Assembly: GCA_964034945.1 (NCBI GenBank)
Contig: OZ035960.1
Span: 29,437,487 to 29,501,486, forward strand
Reading direction: 5' to 3'
DNA length: 64,000 bases
DNA from: Chrysopilus asiliformis
Lineage: Eukaryota > Arthropoda > Insecta > Diptera > Rhagionidae
The notes under the pieces are model-generated. The model saw nothing but the letters and a program-made list of their open reading frames with translations. It did not search any database and had not been told where the DNA came from. Shown here piece by piece: positions 11,231 through 22,576 of this stretch. The position numbers and the translations under genes are program-made. Within the stretch, counting starts at the first letter, position 1. Every line of letters starts with the position of its first letter.

Positions 11231-12530
11231 ATCACAGTCTGTGGCCAAGTAAACATGCATAACCTCACTTTGATCATCGGATTGGTCTATGTGAACGATG
11301 ATCCCAAAAATTGCTGTGGAACGCATTTTCTCATAGAACATCGGATTCGGTATGAACGGGCTTTAAAAGATATAACGGTAATGTGTCAAAAATTGTTAAC
11401 ACATTTTTTTTCGCTGTTTCTAGAACTCGCAACAAGTCCATATTCTCCTGTTTTACTGATTCCTTTTAATAAAAAATTTTGTTTTGAGCCGTTTTTTTTA
11501 AACTTAAGTTTTTTAAGGATTTTTTTCATTTTTTTTTGTGCAAAAAAAAAGTTTTTCCGCATTAGCGAAATTTAGTAAAAGATTTATTGATTTTCAAGAA
11601 AAATTGAATCGAAAAGTTGCTGTAATAAAATATACGAATTGAGACAAATTTCCTATAATACACTTTATTGATTTTATCTACTGTGGATTACATTGGCCTA
11701 ATCCACAACCGAAATTCCTTGTTCGTTCAGGATATTTGAACTCTCAACACTACCAAACTGAATTACTGTACGGAAAAAACTAACAAAATTTACTTTTCGA
11801 AGTGTATAAGTGTAGATCGATGTGTATTCAGTACATCTAACCAAAATAAATTCAATTACACGCCAAAAAAAAAAGATCAAGCACAATTCGGAAGGATTCT
11901 ATGCACTCTGATGCTAGAGATCTAGATTTGTATGTTTTATCAAATTATCGAGTTAGATCGGTAACTTTCGAATGGTACCAATATCAAGACCTACAACTAT
12001 TTCTAAACATAACACATCGAAAAGGACGAAACATGGAAATGTGGTTGACGGGGCCAAGGGGATGTGCATAAAACGCCATCATGGTTAAGCGTAAATATTG
12101 TTAAAAAGTTTCTCTATCTGATATCCTTCCTGATGCAGATAATGAAATAATAAAATTTTGTTCCCGTTCCAGTGTTGCGGGTCCCATGTGTGATATTAGG
12201 ATAGGCAACAGACTATACTCGTACAGGGCAACTCTCTACAAGGTGACGTGGGCAGAGGGACTCATACCACTCTTGCTAACTTCATGAACACATTAATTGT
12301 AACTTGATATGTTTGATTCGATAATTCCATTGCTTGTTCTACTATTTCGGCATATCGCTGCCTTTTTATCTAATTCACTTTCATTTTACTATATAGTTAC
12401 ATTCAAATGTATTTTCATTCCTTGTATCTATCATTCACTCATTCTTTTTATAAGATATTTTCTGTTTTGAATTTCATTTTATGAGTTTTTTTTTTGTATG
12501 TAGTTTAGAATTTTTTCTTACAGAACTTAC
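11231..12530. other. Unique AT-rich DNA beside the Drgx-like exon
   Basis: No repeat or exon recognised. Because the exon at 12531-12654 has a donor at its left edge, this is the start of the following intron on the minus strand. The stretch 11990-12300 is less AT-rich than its surroundings and could hold regulatory sequence; this is inference only. Confidence 0.4.
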
Positions 12531-12654
12531 AGGGATGAGTTGGGGCGAATGGATATTCCAAAGTGGGCAAACGTGGCGGATGTGGTCCAGCTGGATGTAG
12601 GGCTGGCGGGCAATGATAGCAGAACATTCCTCTTCCTGCGGCCGCAGGACCCAA
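12531..12654 (-). CDS. Drgx: Drgx-like homeobox gene, first coding exon (partial gene)
   Basis: On the minus strand a pyrimidine tract and CAG (12655-12657) lead into a 124-nt exon, which ends at a consensus donor GTAAGTT (12524-12530). The ATG is at 12627-12625 and opens 32 codons beginning MFCYHCPPAL and continuing through PRLPTLEYPFAPTHP, leaving phase 1. Vertebrate DRGX proteins start with a closely similar MFYFHCPP motif, and I recognise this fly-type version as the N-terminus of insect Drgx, a nuclear paired-like homeodomain transcription factor of sensory and other neurons. The exon is GC-richer than its surroundings. About 27 nt upstream of the ATG are also open, but the acceptor makes them 5'UTR. 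The homeodomain is not in this exon, and I found no homeobox exon between positions 1 and 12500, so the gene continues leftwards outside the window. At least one non-coding 5' exon should lie at higher coordinates. Gene identity is from memory of the family. Confidence 0.85.
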
Positions 12655-12865
12655 CTGAAAAAAAAATCTTAAATTAGTATAAATCTATAAAATTAAGTTT
12701 TTAGCAAAAATATAAAGAATTTAATATGATTGTGTTGACATCAGAAACAGTCCTACTAATAGACTCAGGGATGTGTCTTCTAAAAACCCTGTTGATATAC
12801 ATTTTTCTTAGTCTGAATGCAAACGAACTTTTTCAGTTGCATTTCATGCTGGGTTTTCATACCAA

Positions 12866-13280
12866 AACATAAGAAAAGCCACATTTGCCAGGAGCCAATC
12901 GTCAAGTACTCTATATCAGTGCTCCGCAACCAGTGTGCCGCGGTAAACATTTCAAAAAGTTATTTAATAATTCTTTCAGGATTTTTTTTAAATTTTTTCA
13001 TTATAAATATTTTACACACAAATTTTTTTATATTTTCTTTTGTGGTGTGCCCCGGTTTTCCAGAAAAAAAAATTGGTGTGCCGTATGCAAATAAAGGTTG
13101 CGGAGCACTGCTCTATATGTTGGCAGACAAAATGTTTATTTGAAAAAATCCATTTGTATAGGAGAGGGGAAAGGGGTGCTCCGATTGAATTTTGATGTAT
13201 GAAAGGGTAATGTAAAATCATATTCTAAACAGAAATTTTTCTTTATAATTTTTTTAATACGACTCACCGTTTCTAAGAAA
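12866..13280 (-). mobile_element. HINE-like element type 1, 3' part, split by a hAT
   Basis: The minus-oriented 3' end reads acataagaaaagccacattt then gccaggagccaatcgtcaag, followed after the hAT insertion by ccatttgtataggagagggg and cattctaaac. The 5' half is missing. It lies in the presumed 5' intron of the Drgx-like gene. Confidence 0.65.
12917..13110. mobile_element. hAT-like MITE with 8-bp TSD
   Basis: Perfect 15-bp terminal inverted repeats CAGTGCTCCGCAACC / GGTTGCGGAGCACTG. A perfect 8-bp target duplication CTCTATAT lies at 12909-12916 and 13111-13118. Both features are classic for the hAT superfamily. The 194-bp element has no transposase. It interrupts the subterminal repeat of the HINE around it, so it is younger. 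Confidence 0.92.
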
Positions 13281-13753
13281 ATATAAGTTTTTAAAAATTT
13301 ATAAAACTTTTTTATCATGCCCATAATTAACAAAATTTTTATCAAATTGACAACTAGTTTATAAATTTCGGGCCTAATAATTGATTTTTTTAAGAATACT
13401 GCCATAATTTTACTGCCATAATTTTAGTATTTAACAACAAATCCATGTATTGCCCATAGAAAGTTCATTATTGCGTGTTTGCAACACTACTGGTGGCTAA
13501 ATTCTGTAATCGTGAAAATCTTTTTTGGCTTGCGATTCGGACTCTAATTGGAATATGTTTTCCAGCTCTTGCTATATGTTTTCCATTCATGCGATTTTCG
13601 TGTAATAAAACTAAACCAAAATTTGCAAAAAAAAATAAAAGTTAATTCGATTTAAACTCCCGAAATAAAAGAATGTCTGGAAAAATACTTGTGATAATCG
13701 CTTTTTTACACACAAAAATTTAGGTATTTCGCTCACTTTACCCGTATTGTAGC

Positions 13754-14548
13754 TAGAGATGCTAGATTTGCAAAACATCGAGGTATCGTTGAAAAATATC
13801 GAGTTTTAACCTCGATGTTAAACAGGCCGATATATCGAGGTATCGATTTTGTTATCTACGATGTTAGAACATTACTCTTCATAAAATTAGTAGAGAAACT
13901 AATTTTAGGACTAGAGGGACTAGTTTTTAGATAGATTTAATATAACCACTCTATTTAAAGATTTGTTTAAATTTTCTTTGGTATCAATTTTCGGTTCCAT
14001 CTTTCTACAAGATTTCGCAAAAAATACCAGAGCTAGCCATGAAATTTTACAGAGAAGTTTGGTCCTGATGTGGAAATCCGTTAATTGGAAGTAACCAAAA
14101 CGGCGGCTTTTTAAAAACTATGCGGTTTTTTGCGATTTATTCCGAAACTAACCATTTTCCAGTAGTCTTATGTATTACAAAACTTGGAGACAATAAAATT
14201 TGCTACATTTATGTCTTTTATTAGAACTCCGTATCTCAACCCGTTATGAAGATATGCCGGTATTTCAAAAAAAATAGTTTTTTGCGAATATCTCGAAAAC
14301 TAACGGGTTTTTGGTGGTTCAACGTATAAGAAGAATTAAAACCGTGTTAATTGTACCTGGGTGCACTCCACCCACAGTAGAGCATCCGCCAGGTGGCTAA
14401 ATTATTTATTAAATTTAACTCTTTCAAAATATCGGAAAAAAATCGAGGTATCGATGTTTTCAGAACGATGTTTTTAGACATCGATGTCGCCTTAAAAAAA
14501 CATCGATTTTCGATATATCGAGGTTTTATGAACGATGTTACATCCCTA
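13754..14548. mobile_element. hAT-like element with cgaggtatcg repeats
   Basis: Flanked by a perfect 8-bp duplication ATTGTAGC (13746-13753 and 14549-14556). The ends are TAGAGATG and CATCCCTA, a hAT-like short inverted repeat with one mismatch. Next to both ends are clusters of cgaggtatcg, atatcgag and catcgatg words. About 13990-14345 consists of another dispersed repeat (ccgttaattggaagtaacc, gaatatctcgaaaactaacg), so it either carries or was hit by that sequence. No transposase. Confidence 0.8.
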
Positions 14549-14556
14549 ATTGTAGC

Positions 14557-15960
14557 TGCATGTTTGCTCGTGGAAACCCCCCACTGGTTGTCTTCCGCAA
14601 AGCAAGAATTTCGATCTTCACATGCAAATTATATGCAAACGAGAGCTCAAATCAGCCCTACTGACAAAAAAATCAAGAAACATCCAATAGGTTAATGACA
14701 TCTCAGTGACTCTTCAAAATTAACACAAAAAGCGATTTAAAATGAAGGGATTTTAAAAGAAAATTAAAACAAAGTAGCGTGTAAGGAAAAATAAATTTAC
14801 TAATTCTCATTTTGTATCTGTCTGAGAGGTCATAAAGCATCACAAACAATTTTTTTTATCAAAATCCCATAATTAGACGACAAAAATTTTGCGAAACATC
14901 AAGAGAATTACAGACAAATTAGTATAATGAAATAAACTGATATTACTTTGAGACATTTTAATTAAGTTTCGTCCTTCAGTTTGTCCTCTAACATAAAACA
15001 AATTAGATTTCGAAATTAATTAGGAAATTTTCAGACATTTTTTTTGGTGACAAATGACGGGCCCACCCAATCGAGGAGTTCCACCCGACTTAAAAAAAAC
15101 TGCAAAAACATTTCAATTATGAGAAGCTAAATTAATTTCATAATGAAAAAGACAGAATAATTAAAATTAAATTTTATCTTTATGAGAAATTTATCTTTTT
15201 TAATATGCTCGCATTAGAGAAGATCAGCATAAAAATAGAATTTGACCTGAACCATTCCGTTGTCCGTTAACTAAAGTTTTATACTGTCATATGGAAGTAT
15301 CAAACTATATAAAAAAAAATTCACAGAGAAAAATTTTACTTCATTTAAATTAACTTCGATCTAAGCAACCGACATTTCGTCCCTACATACGATCCTCCCG
15401 CATTGGTCCATTCGAATACATTTTTTCTAGACACATTTATGCTGCGACATGCTGATGTTCGTTGATGACATCATTTGTTTATAGGCTCTTGACGGCATCA
15501 AATTCAATTTAGTCTAATTTATATGGAATTGTTTGACCATGCTCATCATCTATGCTCTAATATGATATGCTAGCACCAAGAAGAACATTTCATTCGTGCG
15601 GTTTTCAAATGATTCGTTCTTTTCATCTATTAGTCGCTACTATTTTAATCGTATTAATTGAACCTTTTCTGCATGAATCAGAGAAATGCCTGTAACCATA
15701 ACTAAAGACAAAATTAATTAACGCATTACGAAGAAAATAATAAAAGAGTTGAACTTGTTCTTTGTTCGGGCGCGTTTGTTGAAAAATATGTACTTTAATG
15801 AAATTATTAGGGGACGAATTTTTAAGGAATTTTAATGAAATTATTAAGAGCCAATTTTAAAGAAATTTAAAATCGCAAAAAATTAAATTTATATCATATA
15901 CTAATATTTTTACACAGAAATAAAAATATTAAAAAATTCAATCATGAGAAATTCACCCCG
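14557..15960. other. AT-rich DNA without recognisable genes
   Basis: I see no exon or complete element. A lone cacagagaaaaattttactt near 15324 resembles one end of the CACGCAG-type MITEs and may be a fragment. Confidence 0.35.
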
Positions 15961-16078
15961 TACAGGTACAAGCCGGACCCTGGATAAGCCGGAAACTTGT
16001 TTCAAAGTCCTATGATTTTGTTTTTTTCAAAATCTTATGATTAAGTTTTTCATAGAAATGACCCTATATATAGTCTTA

Positions 16079-16749
16079 AGGTGATGGCCCAGTAGAAGCT
16101 TTGCTTGCTTCGCTTACTTTGCTTTGATGAAGCATTTGAGGCGATAACAGCAAGTAAAGCATCTCTATACCCAATGTACGCTGTGCTTTGAGCGCTTTGA
16201 CATCTGGTAATTCTGTTGTATTTAAAATATATCTTCTGAGTGAAAAAAAAATTTATGCAAACATTTTAACACTCTAACTGCCACGACAGTTTTAAGCCTT
16301 TTTCGAATATTTAGTTGTCGCACTAAGAGAAAAAAAAATTGAAACAAAATTATACCTAAATGTTATTTTATTACCATAAAATGTGTGCAAATACAAAAAA
16401 TCGTTTCGGTTGCAGCGGGCACTTTCATAATTTTCATTGTTTCACTGTAAACAACAGTTAGGTTTCAGGTCTTTTTGACTGACGTGGCAGTTAGAGTGTT
16501 AACAATAAAAAATAATTTATAAAGCATTTATAATGCATTTATAATGCATTTTGTATGTTACTTTTGTTTCATTCCATCGATTGGGAGAAAAACTCAATTG
16601 TTAGAACTGTCAAAGCGCATAAAGATGGCCTCGAATTGAGAATTGCTCCAAACGCTTTTGCATTGGGCCAGCTTCCATAGGGAAACGCAGTGTTTTATTC
16701 AACTGTCAAAACTAGTAAAGCAAACAATGCTTCTATTGGGCCATCACCT
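16079..16749. mobile_element. TTA-flanked MITE (PIF/Harbinger-like), middle of a nest
   Basis: TTA direct repeats are at 16076-16078 and 16750-16752. Inverted ends read AGGTGATGGCCCAGTAGAAG and its mirror. A 3-bp TTA/TAA target fits PIF/Harbinger. The inner flanks are rich in gctttg words. It holds the TTAA-flanked element 16270-16498. Confidence 0.78.
16270..16498. mobile_element. TTAA-flanked MITE (piggyBac-like), innermost of a nest
   Basis: TTAA is at 16266-16269 and 16499-16502. Inverted ends CACTCTAACTGCCACG / CGTGGCAGTTAGAGTG are exact over 16 bp, with a near match continuing inward. The 229-bp interior has no ORF. Confidence 0.88.
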
Positions 16750-17068
16750 TTAGACGGACAAATTTCCAGATACCATGCGGGTCCGGCTTATACTAGTTTC
16801 ACTGTAGTATTTGAGAAAGTTTGATTTTTTTTCAGAATTTTGAAGATTTTTATTTACAAAAGTGTGAAAAAATTAAAAAAAAAATTACAGTTTTTTTTTT
16901 TTATTTTAAATCCAAATGGGGTTTTTTTACTTTTTTAATTCCGCAAAGCTGGATAAGTTTTTTTTAGTAATATATCCAAAAGGATAAAACCGAAATAAAA
17001 CACCAAAAAACTGGATATCATAGCAATTTTATTTAAAGATACTTTTATTTAACCCAATATCGGTTTTA

Positions 17069-17594
17069 CGGGGGAGTCACAACTACTGTCAGTAAAGTTT
17101 AGGTATCAATATTATGCACATCTGGCATTTTTCCCCAGCGAATCAGTTTATTCTCTATATAGAAAAATTTTATTGTTTTTTTTTTTTGCTTTATAAGTTA
17201 AAATAAACATGGACGCGAAAAGAGAGCTCGTTGTGATCCTGCTATCCTTAAACGCCTTAGAGATGTTGGTATCAATGCAAGATTTATCTTCCAAACTACA
17301 AAACGATTTAGCGAGATAGGTACATGGAAAATTCACCGCGCAGGTGGACCAAGAAAACGGCAAGAAGCATTAGTAAAGATATGGGATGAAATGCCACAGA
17401 AAATAGTGCGTGCCAGCTGCAATACATTTTTCAAACGTTTACATCCCACCATTAAGGAGAAAGGAGAAAGATTTGAGCTGCGCAATTAATTATTAATTTT
17501 TTTATGTCTTTAAAAAAAATATATTACTCTTTGAAATCCGTACATTATTTTATTTTTTACAGCATTTTTATTTGCTGACAGTAGACTCACCCTG
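17069..17594 (+). pseudogene. Deleted Tc1/mariner (maT-like) transposon
   Basis: TA flanks are at 17067-17068 and 17595-17596. Related ends gggggagtcacaactactgt and cagtagactcaccctg form the inverted repeat. The coding relic (17209-17489) starts MDAKRE, shifts frame into AILKRLRDVGINARFIF and TTKRFSEIGTW (helix-turn-helix part), then joins directly to IWDEMPQKIVRASCNTFFKR and ends at TAA. The middle of the transposase, with all catalytic acids, is deleted. The WDE-P-IRAS tail resembles the maT/DD37D groups; the precise group is inference. Confidence 0.8.
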
Positions 17595-17595
17595 T

Positions 17596-18471
17596 ACAAT
17601 CTATTTGGATAATTTGACGTCGCTGACTCCGATTCTGAAAGTGGTTTGGCCAGATTGGCTCTAGTTTTTGAGAAAATCCAAAACAAAAAGATTATATTAT
17701 TCGAAAAAATTCCATATAAACCGAAAAGTTTTATTTTTGTTGTTGCCGTCGATATTTAAATCATTTTAGGGTAAGTTGACATCGCTGAAACCGATAGGCT
17801 GAATTCGTAGTTTGGCTGAATTCGTAGTTTGGCTGAAATCGTAGTTTGGCTGAATTCGTAGTTTGGCTGAATTCGTAGTTTGGCTAAATTCGTTTCAGTT
17901 TTTGAGATCTGGTAAAAAGAAGAATTATTGTTCTTAAGAAAGCTATAACTAGAAAAAAAAATAAAATTTCAAAAACTATGTAGAGTGAATCCAGCTTAAC
18001 TTTTTTTTATAGTTTCAGCCAGAGCTTATCGGAAGACCCTTTAATGCCGAAACACAGCTCAGGATGGTCGAAAGAACGAAAAGAGATGTCGGTTTATGTT
18101 CTTCTTGAACTTCTGCAGGTTATAGTCCGGGGCAACACATTGGATGGTAAATCGTTCCAAAGTCTTGTTGTTCGCGGAATGAAGGAATTGCGAAATTTTA
18201 TTGTATGAAAACGGGGTGGCTCAAGGAAGAAACTGTACGCGCGTGCAGAGGGTCTAGGGAAAGTATATCAGATTCGGATTCAGCGATGTCAACTTACCCT
18301 AAAATGATGGAATTATCCACGATAACAACAAAAATAAAGTTTTTCAGTTTATAAGGAATTTTTTCGAAAAAAAAAATCTTTTTCTGGACTTTTCTCAAAA
18401 AGGAGGGCCAATCTGGCCAAACTACTTGTAGATTTAGAATCAGCGACATCAAATTAGTCTAAAAAGATTGT
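17596..18471. mobile_element. Foldback-like element with ~200-bp arms
   Basis: Arms 17596-17795 and 18267-18471 are inverted copies sharing tagggtaagttgacatcgct, gtttggccagattggc and tttatttttgttgtt. The middle carries a 17-bp tandem array and an otherwise unique 300-bp part. A rearranged piece of that middle recurs inside a HINE at 36.77-36.85 kb. No transposase; the protein-like stretch aatgccgaaacacagctcag is unidentified. Confidence 0.8.
17797..17892 (+). repeat. 17-bp tandem repeat, 5.6 copies
   Basis: Unit ggctgaattcgtagttt, five full copies (starts 17797, 17814, 17831, 17848, 17865) and a partial sixth. Nearly identical units, so recently expanded or homogenised. Lies at the inner edge of the left foldback arm. 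Confidence 0.95.
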
Positions 18472-18608
18472 CAAATCTTTGGCAACACAAAAAAAGTAGT
18501 TTTTGCGGGTAGTGTAAGTTATGGTTTGTTAAAGCTAAAACTAAATTTGTCATTGGTACGGCAATATTAATGTCAACTACTGAAATTCGCTAGTTTTAAG
18601 ACTACGTA

Positions 18609-19349
18609 CACGCAGAGAAAAATAATAATAAAGGCTTTCCTCCATTACCATGACTTCTGTAACTGCAAAAAAAATACAGAAAACTAGAGCAAGATAGACT
18701 TATGTAGATCTAAAAAGGAATGACTGAATACAAGTTAAACGCTATCCCTTCCAGTTTTACAATTTTATAGCAATCATATTAAACCTTATGCTATGAATAT
18801 AATGTTCAAATTGGCATGGTAACAAAGCTTTTGACTATGCATGCGAAGGAGAAAAATGACATCACGCTATAATAACAGTTTGAATGTGTCCGTGCTTACT
18901 ATTCACTTACAGGGACAATGTGTGATTGTAGTAGAAATCGCCATAAAATCGCCATAAAAAAATAGTGGAGATTATTCTTGCAGTTGCCGACAAATTTTTG
19001 CAGTTGATTCTTATCTCCCTTTCTCGCCAAGGTATCTTCACATAAATGTGTCTCTATTTTTTTGCAGTTGGGAAAAGTCATGGTAATGGAGGGCCAACTT
19101 AAATCTAACTACTTTATAATGGGAAATCGGGACTATCACTAAAATAGTTCATTTCAATTATCAAATAGTTAATTTCAATTGAAAAAATATTTAATTTAAC
19201 AACAAAATAGTAAATTTTACTACTAAGAAGTTAAATTTATTATAAACATTGTCGATTTTGACTATTTTTGTATTTGAAATCAACAATTTTAGTAATAGTT
19301 ACGATTTCCCATTATAAAGTAATTAAATTTACTATCTTTTCTCTCCGTG
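18609..19349. mobile_element. CACGCAG-type TA-flanked MITE split by an AAGGC MITE
   Basis: TA flanks are at 18607-18608 and 19350-19351. Left end CACGCAGAGAAAAATAATAA, right end ATCTTTTCTCTCCGTG. Interior ctactttataatgggaaatc and its inverted echo near 19305 match the copies at 3.4 and 39.5 kb. The AAGGC element (18631-19096) is inserted close to the left end. Confidence 0.75.
18631..19096. mobile_element. AAGGC MITE, copy 1
   Basis: About 466 bp, starting AAGGCTTTCCTCCATTACCA. It ends in the mirrored catggtaatggagg with a changed outer end. Nearly identical over its whole length to 54752-55219. Distinctive interior: cgccataaaatcgccataaa and ttgcagttgccgacaaattt. No ORF of note; superfamily unknown. 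Confidence 0.85.
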
Positions 19350-19427
19350 TAGACTCGACTTTAAAAATGTTCATTGGTAAGGGCCAATTGTGATATCTGA
19401 CAATTTATCATTTATTTAAATTATTTA

Positions 19428-19554
19428 GGCCCGTTTGCTGAAACAAGTCATAGCGTCTTATGTTCAACTTAAATTATTTAAGACCCAGAATTTCTACGGT
19501 TTAAGTAGGCTAAGCACAACTTAAATTGTTATGACTTGTTTCAGCAAACGGGCC
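19428..19554. mobile_element. 127-bp palindromic MITE (PIF/Harbinger-like), copy 1
   Basis: TTA duplications at 19425-19427 and 19555-19557. Ends GGCCCGTTTGCTGAAACAAG and exact mirror for at least 25 bp. Copy 2 (42962-43088) is in the opposite orientation, the same length, and differs by one base by my reading. Such identity implies recent transposition. Confidence 0.93.
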
Positions 19555-20116
19555 TTAATTGAATAAAATTTGTTTTTCAAAAATCGCATGAAATTTACTT
19601 GGTTTTTTTAACAAATTTATCGACATTTCAAAAATACCTAATATTGAATTCTTTGAATATAATTTCTTGCAATTGCCTTTTAAAAATCAGATCTTGGCAT
19701 AAATTTTCAAACGTTTTGACCTTGTGGCGGATGCACCACTTTACAGACATGTGATGAGTATTACAACCGCACCATGATTGTCCTATCTTGTTATCAAAAT
19801 GAATTATGATGGCATGAGCTTATCCCGCTGCAAAACACTCTAATGTAGTCGGAATGCATTTTACTGATTTGCATTTGATAATCGGATTCAAAATGAAGTT
19901 GAAAACTGGAACTATATAGTATCGCCACCGCCCACCCACAAGTAGCAATTTTATCCCCATTACAGACATGAGACCAGCCGTTTGAAAGTCCATCAAAAAC
20001 ACACCTCTACCTCTATATATTGAATGTAGTATTAGAAATGCACTTTTGCGAGTTGTATGATAGTATAAAGAAATATTCACGATGATGTTGTGTTGGTAAA
20101 TTATGTTATTTTGTAA

Positions 20117-20783
20117 CAGCCTTATTAATAAACGTTAGTTAACTTTTATCAATGGTTTACGCAGTGGATAACTCGAAATTCTTATTAATAAAAATTTTTA
20201 AGATTTAACTGACGTTAGTTAACTCTCTGTTAGCTAACATACCGATTCCCTCGAGTTAACGAGTTGATAACTCTTGACGGCACATAACTCTTGCAATAAT
20301 GACTATAAGAAACAATGATCCATTAAAAAAATGCAATTTATGTTATTATATTATATTATCTTATCACTTGAACACCACTTTTCTGATCGCTTTCCTTCAA
20401 TTTTTAAATTTTCCACTTTTAATTACTTTGCAGTGAATCACAATTAAAATAAAAACATTAATTTCACTCCTATTTTAATATTGTTTTCAAGGAAACGGAT
20501 TTAAAAAACCAAAATATGACTTATTTTAATATCGTCTCCAAGGAAACGGATTTAAAAAACCAAAATTTGACTTAAATGTAAAAGATTTTCGTATTTTTTG
20601 GTACAATTCGGCACAAGGGTTGCCGTATTCCAGCTAAATTTTTAAATAAAATACGAGTTAGCTATTATATGGAGGAAAATTTTTTATTAATAAGAATAGT
20701 TATCTAATGGATAAGTTTGCTATCTCGGAGTTAGTTAGCACATGAGTTATCTCCGTGTTAGGGATTTTTTATTAATAAGGCTG
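20117..20783. mobile_element. TAA-flanked MITE with CAGCCTTATTAATAA ends
   Basis: TAA duplications at 20114-20116 and 20784-20786, perfect 15-bp ends CAGCCTTATTAATAA. Multiple gttagttaac-type words lie near both ends. The 3-bp target suits PIF/Harbinger. Contains a 51-bp tandem duplication. No transposase. Confidence 0.82.
20471..20572 (+). repeat. 51-bp tandem duplication
   Basis: Two units (20471-20521 and 20522-20572) sharing aaggaaacggatttaaaaaa, with a few substitutions. Internal to the MITE 20117-20783. Confidence 0.9.
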
Positions 20784-21800
20784 TAAATGTTTGGCCGTGC
20801 TGTGAAATCAAATACGGCCCGGCCGCTGGCAGCATGAAACTTTCAATTACTTAATTTCCCTCCCTCCCAAAAGGTAATCGAGACTATTTAGTAAGTTTAG
20901 CTGCATTATGAAAATAGCAAAAAGTGGCCGTTGATTGGCTTAACTGCATCTACGCGCTGCATAGATACAAAATAACATTGCATTAGATTGTTTGTTATTA
21001 ACAAATTAGAATTTTTGTTGTTATCTGACACCACAGGAGGGAAGTTCTTTATTATACTATCAAATTGTCGCTTAGTTTTATTTTTAAATTTTTTGCGCTT
21101 AGGTTCTTGCATTTCATTTTAGTACGTGGCATATTTTATTACTATTATTGGTCTGTGTGGGCAGTTTACATTGTCATTAAAATGGTCTGATAGCTCACAA
21201 ATGTAATTTATAACTCAATTGGAATTATGTAATTTAGTTAATCTTATATTCGTTTATTTTTCACAGCTAGTAATCGCACGATTCGAGTTGTGAGACAAAT
21301 AAACAAACTAAATCCTGTTCGTAGATTGCTTGTAATAACATTTTTACTTGGTTGGTTTTAATATGAGGTAGAAAATACAGTAAAAATCTTTTCCTACTAA
21401 ACTTATTTCCGACTTGTTCCACAATATTTAACCCGCCATAGCTCAGGCGGATTCCGCTTTAAAATCGCATTTTTTACAATGATCAGAAGTTTAAAAGCCT
21501 TTGTTGTATGAAAAAGCTTTTTATATAATAAACGCTCACACAAAATTATCGCAAAAACGTTAAATACAAGACAAGCCTTATTTTTGACAAAATTGAAATT
21601 TTAAATTACATTTTTTGACCGTAGAATACCAGAAAAATTAGATAAAAGAGCGCCGCAAGGAAATACTTTTTTCAGAAAGAGCCGCCATAGGTAGAAATAT
21701 TTTAAAAAAATGCGCCGTAGGCGAAAATTTAAAAAAATATCAGTTGTGATCAACGCAAAACTTTCCTCAACAATATTTATTTTTGGAAAAAATATTTTAA

Positions 21801-22233
21801 AAACATAACAAAAGCTATAATTGCCAATCTCGCAGTTTTATGTAGAATCATATCCTAAATAACTTTTGATCTTGCACTTTTTTAATAAGATGCACCGTTT
21901 TTGAGATATTCACAAAAAACCTTTTCGTTCGTATGGGAGGTACTCCCCCTAATGATCCATTTTTGCTCATGAACGAACTTAGCCTCGCATTTTACGAAAA
22001 ACGGATCTGTGCAAAATTTCAAGTCTGTAGCTCAATCGGTGCTCCCGCAATCCGCGCCACAGACGGACGGACGGACAGACAGACGGACAGACGGACGGAC
22101 ATGCAAAATTCAACTTTTTTTATCATTCTAAACTCACTGGTGTAATTCATTTTTGTGTGTGATGACGGGATCTTGGCGTTACAAACGGTAAGGCAAAGTT
22201 AGTATACCCTTTGGTTTCACCATACGGGTATAT
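21801..22233 (-). mobile_element. HINE-like element type 2
   Basis: On the minus strand it starts TATACCCGTATGGTGAAACC, then ccgtttgtaacgcc, tgaattacaccagtgag, a short GTCY tract, ggcgcggattgcgggagcac and ttgaaattttgcacagatcc. It ends with ttggcaattatagcttttgt then tatgttt. The 3' subterminal repeat is weak in this copy. Upstream (about 21640-21800) lie gcgccg-containing repeat fragments. Confidence 0.75.
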
Positions 22234-22576
22234 AAAAAAAATATTGTTTCACATATTTCGAGAACCATTTTCGAAATACGTAAAAACCTTTAACACATTG
22301 CGTGCCAAGCTGATTTTTATCAAAGTGGATCTTCAAAACTTTATTTTTATTCCTTTCAGTACTTTCACAGCTATTCCCGAAAACCAAATATACACATACA
22401 TTCGCCAGAGGCTACTGGTTCATAATATGCCACTATATTTCCATGCAACATTATCCAGAAGCGAAATTTTCAATTTTTTTAGTTCTTATTTTTCTGTAGC
22501 CGTCATACACATATGTATGACGTGGCACGAAATGTCTTAAAGCAGCGATTCTCAACCTGTGGGGCGCGCCCCCCTA

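Larger units (their letters stand above)
15963..16804. mobile_element. TA-flanked pogo-like element, outermost of a nest
   Basis: TA flanks are at 15961-15962 and 16805-16806. The right end, read inward, is CAGTGAAACTAGTATAAGCC; the left end reads CAGGTACAAGCCGGACC. Such ends (CAGTGAAAC...taagccgg) are typical of pogo/Tigger-type elements. Of the 842 bp, 671 belong to the inserted element 16079-16749. Confidence 0.6.

Noticed and set aside
21425..21470. tRNA-like box A word (tagctcaggcgg)
   Set aside because: No matching B box, anticodon arm or acceptor stem could be folded around it.
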